Shown here: piece by piece, positions 49,133 to 55,528 of the stretch
Layout of the letters: each line of letters starts with the position of its first letter
How positions within the stretch are numbered: the stretch's first letter is position 1
Assembly (NCBI GenBank): GCA_016176335.1
Contig: JACOXI010000006.1
Coordinates: forward strand, 1 to 64,000
Length of the DNA stretch: 64,000 bases
Reading direction: 5' to 3'
From: Candidatus Daviesbacteria bacterium
GTDB lineage: Bacteria; Patescibacteria; Microgenomatia; Daviesbacterales; UBA10151
Notes under the pieces: model-generated
Database searches by the model: none
What the model saw: the letters and a program-made list of their open reading frames with translations, nothing else
Told to the model about the DNA's origin: nothing
Position numbers and translations under genes: made by a program

Positions 49133-49479
49133 TAATACCACCCCCTTCCAGTATTAAAAATATTACAATTTGGACATTGCCAATCAGAATTATTCCCTCT
49201 ATCTGGATGGTTTTGATTATCAGAAGGATTATAAACATGATACCAGCGACATTCAAGATCAAAAGCACTTTTTGCTGAATTTGAGTTTTCAAACCAAAAG
49301 TGAGTATACCTTCCGGTATTATTATTAACATGCTGATTCAACCGTTGAGCTAAATTAACATCTGATCGACCGACATAATGCCCAGTTGTTCCATCCCTCG
49401 ATAAGATATAGGCTCCAGCAGAGACCCAGGATACATAACTATTTACGTTTTGCGTATTTAATTGATATGGACCACTCAT
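49132..49479 (-). CDS. GIY-YIG nuclease with C-terminal zinc motif
   Basis: A 115-residue single-domain GIY-YIG endonuclease. GAYILSRDGTTGHYVGRS (22-39) is the GIY/YIG pair (as GAY and YVG), the catalytic Arg lies in AQRLNQH and the metal-binding Glu in FDLECRWYHVYNPS. The C-terminus ends with CPNCNIF, a partial zinc ribbon, near HPDRGNNSDWQ. Such small proteins act in restriction, repair or mobile-element homing. Its start overlaps the stop of the repressor gene (TAATG), so it is translationally coupled to it. Confidence 0.82.
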   Translation of the reverse strand: MSGPYQLNTQNVNSYVSWVSAGAYILSRDGTTGHYVGRSDVNLAQRLNQHVNNNTGRYTHFWFENSNSAKSAFDLECRWYHVYNPSDNQNHPDRGNNSDWQCPNCNIFNTGRGWY

Positions 49480-50141
49480 TAAATTTCACCACCTTCCAAG
49501 TTTTGCTGAGGTTTAAAAACTCCCACAGCTACACCATCTATATTAAACAATTCGTCCTTAGCAGATTTATCAAAAACTAATGGTTGATATTGCGGATTTT
49601 CCGGCTCAAGAATTATTTGAGTTCCTGTTTCTTTATAACGCTTAACTGTTGCTCCCTCTCTAGTCCGGGCAACGACTATGGAGTTAGGGGTAGGTACTGG
49701 ATTTGGTTCGAATATTATAATGTCCCCATCCTGAATTCGAGGATACATGCTATCACCGACTGCAGTTATGAGATAAAGCTGTCTTTTGCTATTCTTTCCA
49801 AGAAGTCGAAGAGGAATTGGCAACATTTTTTCAGTAAACTCTTCCACTATCTGTTCCATGGGTGGACCACATCTTGCGCTTCCTAGAAGTGGAAGGAAAG
49901 AAACTGCTCCGGTTGCATCCTCTAAAGAATTTACTCGTATAACTTTTCCAGAAGCATCTCTAACGATTAAACCCAAGTTTTCAAGTGTTTTGATATGGTA
50001 AAAAACTGCATTTGGAGATTCAAAACCCAGTTCATCTGCTATATCGCTCATAGATAAAGTACTCCCATGGGCTAGAGCAGAACGTAAAAGTTCCATAATT
50101 TTTTGCTGTGGCGGTGTTAATCCTTTGGATGGCTTTAACAT
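49479..50141 (-). CDS. LexA/UmuD-type self-cleaving repressor controlling a nuclease operon
   Basis: A 220-residue S24-family regulator. The N-terminal winged helix (about 8-72, TPPQQKIMELLRSALAHGSTLSMSDIADELGFESPNAVFYHIKTLENLGLI) binds DNA. The cleavage site is SARCGPP with a Cys91-Gly92 bond, the pair cut in UmuD, whereas LexA and CI use Ala-Gly. The catalytic dyad is Ser131 (GDSM) and Lys167 (TVKRYK), 36 residues apart as in the family. ATG 50141 is preferred over longer frames because a good promoter lies just upstream. First gene of an operon with three nucleases, so DNA damage would be expected to induce them. Confidence 0.88.
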   Translation of the reverse strand: MLKPSKGLTPPQQKIMELLRSALAHGSTLSMSDIADELGFESPNAVFYHIKTLENLGLIVRDASGKVIRVNSLEDATGAVSFLPLLGSARCGPPMEQIVEEFTEKMLPIPLRLLGKNSKRQLYLITAVGDSMYPRIQDGDIIIFEPNPVPTPNSIVVARTREGATVKRYKETGTQIILEPENPQYQPLVFDKSAKDELFNIDGVAVGVFKPQQNLEGGEI

Positions 50142-50151
50142 ATCATTGTAT

Positions 50152-50180
50152 ATTTTAGCAATACAACCAAGAAAATGCAA
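50152..50180 (-). promoter_or_regulatory. Promoter of the repressor-nuclease operon
   Basis: On the minus strand, TTGCAT (50180-50175), 17-bp spacer, TAAAAT (50157-50152), 10 nt to ATG 50141. No clear palindromic operator is visible, so the repressor site is not assigned. Confidence 0.65.
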
Positions 50181-50189
50181 GGAGCTATT

Positions 50190-50357
50190 TTAAAGTTCTT
50201 GAATATTTTTCGTTTGAATACCTATTTCTTTCTCTGCTTCCTGGATTTCTTCCAAAATCTCTTTTGGATCTCGGTGGTTTGTATCTGATCCAGATCCTGC
50301 TGGTTTGTAGGCACTGGCAGAGAGAATGTAGTTATTTTCTTCTTGGCCTTTTTCTGC
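50190..50357 (-). pseudogene. C-terminal remnant of a type I restriction N6-adenine methyltransferase (HsdM-like)
   Basis: A start-less open frame of 55 codons, opening straight after a stop (50358-50360) and ending at TAA 50190-50192. Its translation has ENNYILSASAYKP followed by PKEILEEIQEAEKEI, which resembles the very C-terminus of HsdM-type N6-adenine methyltransferases (N-Y-x-L-S-x-S-x-Y, then an E-rich coiled helix). The rest of the gene is missing, and the HNH gene lies immediately upstream. It looks like what is left after a restriction gene was replaced. Confidence 0.55.
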
Positions 50358-50362
50358 TTATT

Positions 50363-50953
50363 TTATTTCTTCCATTCGATATGGCCATTTACATTATGTT
50401 TCTCATAAACTTCTAAAACTTCTGTCACAAAGGCTAATACTTCCTGATGCCCTTCTTTTTTGGCCAATTTATACATTCTGATAAACATCTTTTTACCGGA
50501 TTCAGTTTGTTTTAGGTTTTTCTTAAGAAAGTTGCAGCGACTACAAAGCGTCTGGCCGTTATCGATAGTAGATTTTCCACCCTGATCTCTTGGAATCACA
50601 TGATCTACATGTAATACTGCTCCTTCTCTGGTTCCCATCCCACATTGCACACATTTATATTTGTCTCTTTCGAAAATTGTTTTCTTTTGAGCAGGGGTAA
50701 AACTATCTAATTGGCGTTGGTCAACAAATCGTGGATCATACCTATAAATTCCTGTGCGTATTTTAATAAGGTAACCACTTTGGTGCAGTTGTCTTATTTG
50801 GCGATCAGGATCGCGAAAGATTTTACCTGTTCTTTTCTTATATTTATCAGTTGCCCAATCTACTATTTCCGGATGTGAAATATCCCGATTGGGGTTTTTC
50901 TTAAAAAACTCCATAATCAGTCTTGCTTGGGATATACTATTTTTATTATTCAT
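50363..50953 (-). CDS. HNH endonuclease
   Basis: A 196-residue protein. The N-terminal half (SQARLIMEFFKKNPNRDISHPEIVDWATDKY, then RQIRQLHQSGYLIKIRTGIYRY) looks like a winged helix. The C-terminal HNH core is RDKYKCVQCGMGTREGAVLHVDHVIPRDQGGKSTIDNGQTLCSRCNFLKKN, with C-x2-C pairs for zinc, the HVDH histidines, IDN, and the last His replaced by Asn in the common HNN form. It lies 7 bp after the DNA methyltransferase, so it is probably the restriction partner of that enzyme. Cutting specificity unknown. Confidence 0.87.
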   Translation of the reverse strand: MNNKNSISQARLIMEFFKKNPNRDISHPEIVDWATDKYKKRTGKIFRDPDRQIRQLHQSGYLIKIRTGIYRYDPRFVDQRQLDSFTPAQKKTIFERDKYKCVQCGMGTREGAVLHVDHVIPRDQGGKSTIDNGQTLCSRCNFLKKNLKQTESGKKMFIRMYKLAKKEGHQEVLAFVTEVLEVYEKHNVNGHIEWKK

Positions 50954-50960
50954 TGCTTAA

Positions 50961-51797
50961 TTAGAAAAGATTTTCTTGGTCAATCTTTGCTTCAAGTTTT
51001 AATCGTTTAATGGCTAAATCACAATATTCCTTATCGATATCTACACCTAGGCCCTTACGGTTATTTAAAGAAGCAGCAATCAGTGTTGTTCCACTACCCA
51101 GAAATGGATCTAAAACAACATCACCAATAAAACTAAATAACTTAATACATCTTCTTGGTAACTCTATGGGGAATGGTGCTGGATGACCAATTTTCTTTTT
51201 GCTTTCACCGTTAAAAGTCCATATCCCGTTTGTCCATTCCATAAATTCTTGCTTTGTGATGTCATTTTTTCTACTCCCTCCTGTTTTTTTCCAACTATCT
51301 TTATACAAAACCAAAATCAACTCTACCGGAGCAATAACATAAGGAGCGGAAGCAGACATAAACGAACCCCAAGCGGTGCGACGAGATATGTTTCCTTCGT
51401 TCCAAATAATCGTTGAATGATACTTCCAACCAACATCTTTTGCAATTTTTGTAATGTCCGCGCCAACTGATTTTTGTCCGCCTTTATTTTTATCAAGTGG
51501 AATATTTAGTAAAAAACGCCCTTCATTTTTTGCCAAGTCAAAACATTTCTTAATCCACTTTTGAGTAAATTCTAAATAATCCTCATAAGTCAGATCATCA
51601 GCATGGGAATTGTAGTGAATATCAACATTATAGGGCGGTGAAGTAACGATTAGATCAATACAAGATTTAGGAATGGCTGTAATCTTCAAAAAATCTTCGT
51701 TGTAAACAAGGATATCCTTACTCTTAAAGTAAGGTCCTTTTGTCTTACTTGTGAAATTTACCTCTTCTGATTGATAGTTTACCATTATATTCCCCAT
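50961..51797 (-). CDS. DNA methyltransferase (N4-cytosine or N6-adenine, beta class)
   Basis: A 278-residue amino-methyltransferase that modifies DNA from S-adenosylmethionine. The catalytic motif IV is TSPPY (52-56), and motif I, DPFLGSGTT (about 229-237), comes after it, giving the permuted beta-class order. A target-recognition region lies in between (about 130-215). TSPPY is most often seen in N4-cytosine enzymes but also in some N6-adenine ones. It follows lexA by 15 bp and precedes the HNH gene, so a LexA-linked type II restriction-modification unit is plausible. ATG 51785, preceded by GGGGA, is an alternative start. Confidence 0.88.
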   Translation of the reverse strand: MGNIMVNYQSEEVNFTSKTKGPYFKSKDILVYNEDFLKITAIPKSCIDLIVTSPPYNVDIHYNSHADDLTYEDYLEFTQKWIKKCFDLAKNEGRFLLNIPLDKNKGGQKSVGADITKIAKDVGWKYHSTIIWNEGNISRRTAWGSFMSASAPYVIAPVELILVLYKDSWKKTGGSRKNDITKQEFMEWTNGIWTFNGESKKKIGHPAPFPIELPRRCIKLFSFIGDVVLDPFLGSGTTLIAASLNNRKGLGVDIDKEYCDLAIKRLKLEAKIDQENLF

Positions 51798-51812
51798 AAT
51801 TATTTTTCCTAA

Positions 51813-52448
51813 TTACCCATTGATTTTACTCTTCCCAAGTATACCTACAACTTTACCTTTCAAAGTTACCCTTTCCGTAAAATAGATAATATCATACTTG
51901 GGATTTTCTGGTTTTAAGTACAAATAGGGCGGTTTATCTTCCGACATAAATCTTTTAACAGTTGTTTCACCATCCACATCTGCCAAAACTATATCTCCGG
52001 ATGAAAACTCTTTGGCACTTTTAACCAAAACTATATCTCCACCTTCAATCCCCGCATTAATCATGGAATCTCCGGAAATTTTTAGAATAAATACTTCATC
52101 TTGCAAACGGGCAACATCAGGTGAAATTGTTTGCCACTGCCCACCAATCTCTACAGCAGAAATCGGAGAGCCAGCATGGGTAATGCCCAAAAAAGGAACA
52201 AAAGGAGGTTTACCAAGTACCTCGTAGCCTAAAGGTAAAATAGCTATTCCTCTGGCTTGAGATTCGTTACGCTTTATAAGCTGTTGATCTTCCAGTTTAA
52301 CGAGTAGATCGAGTATTGATTGGTTAGAAACTACACCAAGGCTGCTTTTCATTTCCTCAAAAGAAGGGGGGTAACCTGTGTCTTTGATATATTTATATAT
52401 CACATCAAGAAGCTGTTTTTGCCTTTCGGTAAGAGAAGATTTACCCAT
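51813..52448 (-). CDS. lexA: LexA repressor
   Basis: A 211-residue SOS repressor. The N-terminal winged helix LTERQKQLLDVIYKYIKDTGYPPSFEEMKSSLGVVSNQSILDLLVKLEDQQLIKR (6-60) is canonical. The cleavage site is Ala92-Gly93 (ITHAGSP). The catalytic Ser128 (SGDSM) and Lys165 (TVKRF) are 37 residues apart, exactly as in E. coli LexA. Its promoter holds a near-perfect 12-bp palindrome. It leads the lexA-methyltransferase-HNH group. Whether it is the global SOS regulator or a local one is not decidable here. Confidence 0.92.
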   Translation of the reverse strand: MGKSSLTERQKQLLDVIYKYIKDTGYPPSFEEMKSSLGVVSNQSILDLLVKLEDQQLIKRNESQARGIAILPLGYEVLGKPPFVPFLGITHAGSPISAVEIGGQWQTISPDVARLQDEVFILKISGDSMINAGIEGGDIVLVKSAKEFSSGDIVLADVDGETTVKRFMSEDKPPYLYLKPENPKYDIIYFTERVTLKGKVVGILGKSKING

Positions 52449-52454
52449 AAATTC

Positions 52455-52484
52455 AATATACTAGACCATATAGTCGGGTGTCAA
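52455..52484 (-). promoter_or_regulatory. lexA promoter with candidate operator
   Basis: On the minus strand, perfect TTGACA (52484-52479), 18-bp spacer, TATATT (52460-52455), 6 nt to ATG 52448. The spacer holds GACCATATAGTC (52464-52475), a 12-bp palindrome with one mismatched pair, well placed for autorepression. Confidence 0.7.
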
Positions 52485-52509
52485 GAGGGGAAAATCCGGT
52501 TTCCTCTTG
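52482..52509. repeat. Inverted repeat upstream of the lexA -35
   Basis: CAAGAGG-GG-AAA, ATCCGG, TTTCCTCTTG: a 10-bp stem with a 2-nt bulge, overlapping the lexA -35. It may be a second regulatory site or the end of the rhuM insert. Confidence 0.55.
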
Positions 52510-52532
52510 TATCTGCTTCATTTAAACTCATA

Positions 52533-52562
52533 TTTTCTTCCCCATATTAAACCATACTTTAA
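52533..52562. repeat. Direct repeat flanking rhuM, copy 1
   Basis: About 29 bp shared with 53614-53642, including CCATATTAAACCATAC; the only difference is one C in a C run. Two CCATA words lie 10 bp apart inside it. It follows the rhuM stop. Confidence 0.9.
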
Positions 52563-52571
52563 GAATTTATT

Positions 52572-53564
52572 TTAGCTTTTTCCTTTCTTTAGTAATTTCT
52601 TAGCCATTTTGTCAAAATCGGAGATATATTTTTTATCTTCTATTCTTTTATATTCCACAAATTCCCCGTCAGCCTTACCCTGCGCTTGTTCCATACTTAC
52701 CTTGCCGGCATTTTTCAATATACCTTTACCCATCAACGTAAGGTACTCATCAAGCTTCTTGACCCAGCCTTTCATTGTCATCGCTTTCTCGTTTATTGCT
52801 TGAATTTCAGCAAAAGAAAGATAGGCATCAATAATACGATTAAGCATTTGCAGCTCTTCTTCATAAAGATAATTTTTTGCGATATAGATATCTCTTTCAA
52901 TCGGATGGTGACCTGGAAAGTTTGTCAGACCAAGATTCTTTTTATTTTTATTAACCCGTTCCACTATAATTTCGGCCGCTGTTTTACCTGTTACCGCGTA
53001 ATGCATCTTGTTTTGCACGGTTTTGAAAAAAAGATCAGTCTCTTTAGCATTTTTGCGATAGTCAATAGATGTTGCATAAATATCCGTTACTTTTTGATAT
53101 AACATCCGTTCACTGCTGCGAATATCACGAATTCTCTGTAACAACTCTTCAAAATATCGGGATTTGCGCCCTCCTTGCTTAAGACGTACATCATCAAGAG
53201 TAAAACCTTTTACTATGTATTCTTTCAATCGTTCTGTTGCCCATATCCGAAATTGTGTACCCCGGACAGAATTTACTCTATACCCAACTGAAATGATTAA
53301 ATCTAAATTATAGTGTGCTACTTGGTATGTACGGCCATCAGATAGATGTTGTGCAAATTTTGCACTAGTTATAGTTTGATCTAGTTCCTTGGTTTGATAA
53401 ATATTTTTAATGTGCTTTGTAATACCGGTTCTGTCTGTTTGAAATAGATTTGCCATCTGATCCTGCGTCAACCAGGCTGTTTCATCTTCAAAATGAACAT
53501 CAACGGAAATTATGCCATCCTCTGATTTATAAATAATTACCTGATCTTCACTTATCTTTTTCAT
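52572..53564 (-). CDS. RhuM family protein
   Basis: A 330-residue member of the RhuM (virulence-associated) family. TAWLTQDQMANLFQTDRTGITKHIKNIY (about 29-56), then YQVAHYNLDLIISVGYRVNSVRGTQFRIWATERLKEYIVKGFTLDD (about 80-125), are the highly conserved core, a BRO/KilA-N-like DNA-binding fold. A helical region with GHHPIERDIYIAKNYLYEEELQMLNRIIDAYLSFAE and a basic tail follow. An AAAGG site lies 7 nt before the ATG. The gene is bracketed by two direct repeats, suggesting a mobile cassette. Molecular role unknown. Confidence 0.93.
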   Translation of the reverse strand: MKKISEDQVIIYKSEDGIISVDVHFEDETAWLTQDQMANLFQTDRTGITKHIKNIYQTKELDQTITSAKFAQHLSDGRTYQVAHYNLDLIISVGYRVNSVRGTQFRIWATERLKEYIVKGFTLDDVRLKQGGRKSRYFEELLQRIRDIRSSERMLYQKVTDIYATSIDYRKNAKETDLFFKTVQNKMHYAVTGKTAAEIIVERVNKNKKNLGLTNFPGHHPIERDIYIAKNYLYEEELQMLNRIIDAYLSFAEIQAINEKAMTMKGWVKKLDEYLTLMGKGILKNAGKVSMEQAQGKADGEFVEYKRIEDKKYISDFDKMAKKLLKKGKS

Positions 53565-53613
53565 AGTTTTACCTTTCTTAAATTCTCTAAAATTTCTTTT
53601 TCTAATTTTCGCC

Positions 53614-53642
53614 TTTTCTTCCCATATTAAACCATACTTTAA
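53614..53642. repeat. Direct repeat flanking rhuM, copy 2
   Basis: Matches 52533-52562 except for one C. It lies about 50 bp upstream of the rhuM start, so it may also contain regulatory DNA for that gene. Confidence 0.9.
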
Positions 53643-53651
53643 ATTTAGGGT

Positions 53652-53700
53652 CTACTCCTTCGTCCTTCGATTACACTCAGGACTTTGGAAGTACAAGTAG
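53652..53700. repeat. TTCGATTACACTCA hairpin element
   Basis: Nested stems CTACT/AGTAG, CTTC/GAAG and GTCC/GGAC close a loop with TTCGATTACACTCA (53666-53679). The same core recurs at 54703 and 54727 with different stems. It could terminate the minus-strand DUF2188 gene. Confidence 0.75.
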
Positions 53701-53757
53701 GGACTGGGGTTTAGGGTATAGTCGGAAACAAAAATAATTAACGGATTCTGTGGATTA

Positions 53758-54027
53758 CTACTGGTAATCTTTTCTGTCTACTATTCTTCCGTCTGAATCA
53801 TGAACGAATACTGCTGTTCCAAGATTTTTTGCAATTGACTCGGCATATTTTGCCGCTTCTTGTTGTGTATTAAATGATTGGCTCATTTTCTCTGACAATA
53901 AACTTTTTACAATCCACCCATTTTCTCGCGGAAGAACATGCTGATCTTTTTTTCCTTTTTCAACAGCTTCTTTATACGCAAGAATGGTTGGATTGTCCTG
54001 ATCGGTTTTATACGGTATTTTTTTCAT
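53758..54027 (-). CDS. DUF2188-like protein
   Basis: An 89-residue protein. The C-terminal half has NGWIVKSLLSEKMSQSFNTQQEAAKYAESIAKNLGTAVFVHDSDGRIVDRKDY, matching the DUF2188 pattern of a strand, T-Q-x-E-A, a helix and H-x-x-D-G-x-I. It starts 5 bp after the end of the zeta-kinase remnant with an AAGGA site, so it is probably co-transcribed with it. Function unknown; it may act on or with the kinase. Confidence 0.82.
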   Translation of the reverse strand: MKKIPYKTDQDNPTILAYKEAVEKGKKDQHVLPRENGWIVKSLLSEKMSQSFNTQQEAAKYAESIAKNLGTAVFVHDSDGRIVDRKDYQ

Positions 54028-54032
54028 AATAG

Positions 54033-54204
54033 TTATTCCTTTATGGACGCTATATACGAAATTATATCACCTTCAGTCAATTGTTTGCCAGATAAATAAT
54101 CGATTAATTTTTGTCTATTATCAAATTCTATATGGACAAATTGTAATTTTTCATCTGAGGTATATGAGCTTTCCACAATATTAATTTTAACCATAGGATA
54201 TTTA
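54033..54204 (-). pseudogene. Frameshifted 3' part of the zeta-type kinase
   Basis: The frame after the kinase stop reads RKYPMVKINIVESSYTS and on for about 57 codons to TAA 54033-54035, as expected for the rest of a kinase of about 200 residues. A single-base change near GTAACGTAAATA (54210-54199) would join it to the upstream frame. It can also be read alone from ATG 54194 as a 53-residue protein, which is the alternative annotation. Confidence 0.65.
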
Positions 54205-54636
54205 CGTTACCCATAACAGTGTTCTTCTTGATCCTGCATGTGTCATGTAAAAATGAGCATCGCTAAACTTTCTATCTCTGTTTAGAAAAGCAATAAAAGC
54301 TCGCTTTAGATCATCAGGTATTACTGCATAAATAATAGGTTTCTTTTTTGCTTTTAAAATCTTTTTAAGTTTTATCCCGGCACCTTCCTCTGTAGATAAA
54401 GTGGCATCTAAAATGATGCAGTGCTTGCGATTTAGCTGTGTTACCAAAAATTCTGTTTTTCCAGATGCGGTTCCTCCACATAATAAGATTACCTCTTTAA
54501 AGGGGTTTTCTTTTAGGGCTTTTTCAAAATTCTTATCAGCTAATCTAGCAGATTCACGATGAAAGAATTCCGCTTTTTCAGGAGAATAGTTTGGTAGCTT
54601 TTTCTTGATTTCGTCTGCCGAGATAACTAGAGGCAT
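54202..54636 (-). CDS. Zeta-toxin-like P-loop kinase (5' part, frameshifted)
   Basis: A 144-residue P-loop protein. SADEIKKKLPNYSPEKAEFFHRESARLADKNFEKAL (6-41) and the Walker A GGTASGKT (54-61), then ILDATLS and KRAFIAFLNRDRKFSDAHFYMTHAGSRRTLLWV (111-143), match zeta-type kinases, which in known systems phosphorylate UDP-GlcNAc and block wall synthesis. The family is usually near 200 residues; here a stop follows WVT, and the expected continuation lies in the +1-shifted frame. It may be inactivated or use frameshifting. No epsilon antitoxin is recognised nearby. Upstream lie two TTCGATTA elements. Confidence 0.75.
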   Translation of the reverse strand: MPLVISADEIKKKLPNYSPEKAEFFHRESARLADKNFEKALKENPFKEVILLCGGTASGKTEFLVTQLNRKHCIILDATLSTEEGAGIKLKKILKAKKKPIIYAVIPDDLKRAFIAFLNRDRKFSDAHFYMTHAGSRRTLLWVT

Positions 54637-54697
54637 ATCTTTTTTTCTACATATTGAAACACAGTTATACTTTTAAATTCTACCAGGGTAATCTTAG

Positions 54698-54748
54698 CAT
54701 GGTTCGATTACACTCACCACAGGTACTTCGATTATACTCAGTGCCATG
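54698..54748. repeat. Two TTCGATTAYACTCA hairpin elements inside an outer inverted repeat
   Basis: Core copies at 54703-54716 (stem TGG/CCA) and 54727-54740 (stem GGTAC/GTGCC, one wobble), both enclosed by CATGG/CCATG. Same family as 53652-53700. Confidence 0.75.
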
Positions 54749-54788
54749 GCAAAAATGAGGAGAGTTAGATAGCGAAAGTAGGAGGGAT

Positions 54789-55463
54789 TTATCCTGCCTT
54801 CCGCAAGGATGAAATCGCAGCAAGAAAATGTGCAGCTTTGTACAGTCTGTCAGGGTTTTCAACAGACCCTCTCTGTAAGACTGCTTGTCTTACTATAGCC
54901 TCAACTATCCCGATAGTACCCCAGACAGTTTCCGGTGTAATATTATATTTCCAGAAAGAAGGATGTAACATAAGACCTGTATCATCGTCTGCAGGAGTAA
55001 TACCTAAATAATAGAAATTAACGGTTTCTGCTTGAGCAAGATTTCTTAAGGTCATTGCAAAAGCTAAAGCTACTGACAGACTAAATCCATAGTTAGGTTC
55101 CACCATCGCCCTAGACGGGAATAAACCATTGATAAATCGTGTTGCTTCATCTTCAGTGGAAATTCCTACCTTCCGAAGAAACCTGGTAGGATCAATTTTA
55201 CCCGACTTGTAACTATCCATTTGAAATAATAGTCTAAATCCTTGTCTGGCCTTATCAAACATTCCAAATAAATCATTTGCACCTGCTCTGCCTCCAACAG
55301 GTATTGTTGTTACAGGGATATTTAGGCCTGCTAGATTTAATCTATCAACAACTCTTAGCATTCCATCAATAGCTACTCTGGATACAAAATTCAATCCACC
55401 TGCAAAAGTAGGTGTCTCGGGCATACCTTCCCGGTAAACTTCCAGTTCAAGATTGTTAGACAT
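54789..55463 (-). CDS. Hypothetical protein behind a palindromic operator
   Basis: A 224-residue soluble protein without cysteines that I do not recognise. It has a Gly/Asn-rich start (TFAGGLNFVSRVAIDGMLRVVDRLNLAG), then PVGGRAGANDLFGMFDKARQGFRLLFQMD, and a Trp/aromatic-containing helical C-terminus (HPSFWKYNITPETVWGTIGIVEAIVRQAVLQ). There are no membrane segments or signal peptide. Its promoter has a perfect TTGACA and an overlapping perfect 16-bp palindrome, so it is tightly regulated. It is divergent from the flippase gene. Confidence 0.78.
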   Translation of the reverse strand: MSNNLELEVYREGMPETPTFAGGLNFVSRVAIDGMLRVVDRLNLAGLNIPVTTIPVGGRAGANDLFGMFDKARQGFRLLFQMDSYKSGKIDPTRFLRKVGISTEDEATRFINGLFPSRAMVEPNYGFSLSVALAFAMTLRNLAQAETVNFYYLGITPADDDTGLMLHPSFWKYNITPETVWGTIGIVEAIVRQAVLQRGSVENPDRLYKAAHFLAAISSLRKAG

Positions 55464-55472
55464 AATGGGTTT

Positions 55473-55521
55473 ATAGTATAGAACACAATATATTGTGTCA
55501 AGTATTTCTTATCTGTATAAT
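55473..55521. promoter_or_regulatory. Divergent promoters sharing a 16-bp palindromic operator
   Basis: The perfect palindrome ACACAATATATTGTGT (55483-55498) overlaps the minus-strand TTGACA (55501-55496; -10 TACTAT at 55478-55473, 17-bp spacer) and the plus-strand -35 TTGTGT (55493-55498; TATAAT at 55516-55521, 17-bp spacer). One dimeric regulator could control both the hypothetical gene and the flippase. Confidence 0.8.
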
Positions 55522-55528
55522 TCATCAA

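Noticed and set aside
47451..55500. attL/attR pair from the tRNA-Val 3' end
   Set aside because: I looked for a second copy of the tRNA 3' end near the right border of the island and found none; no integrase gene is present either.
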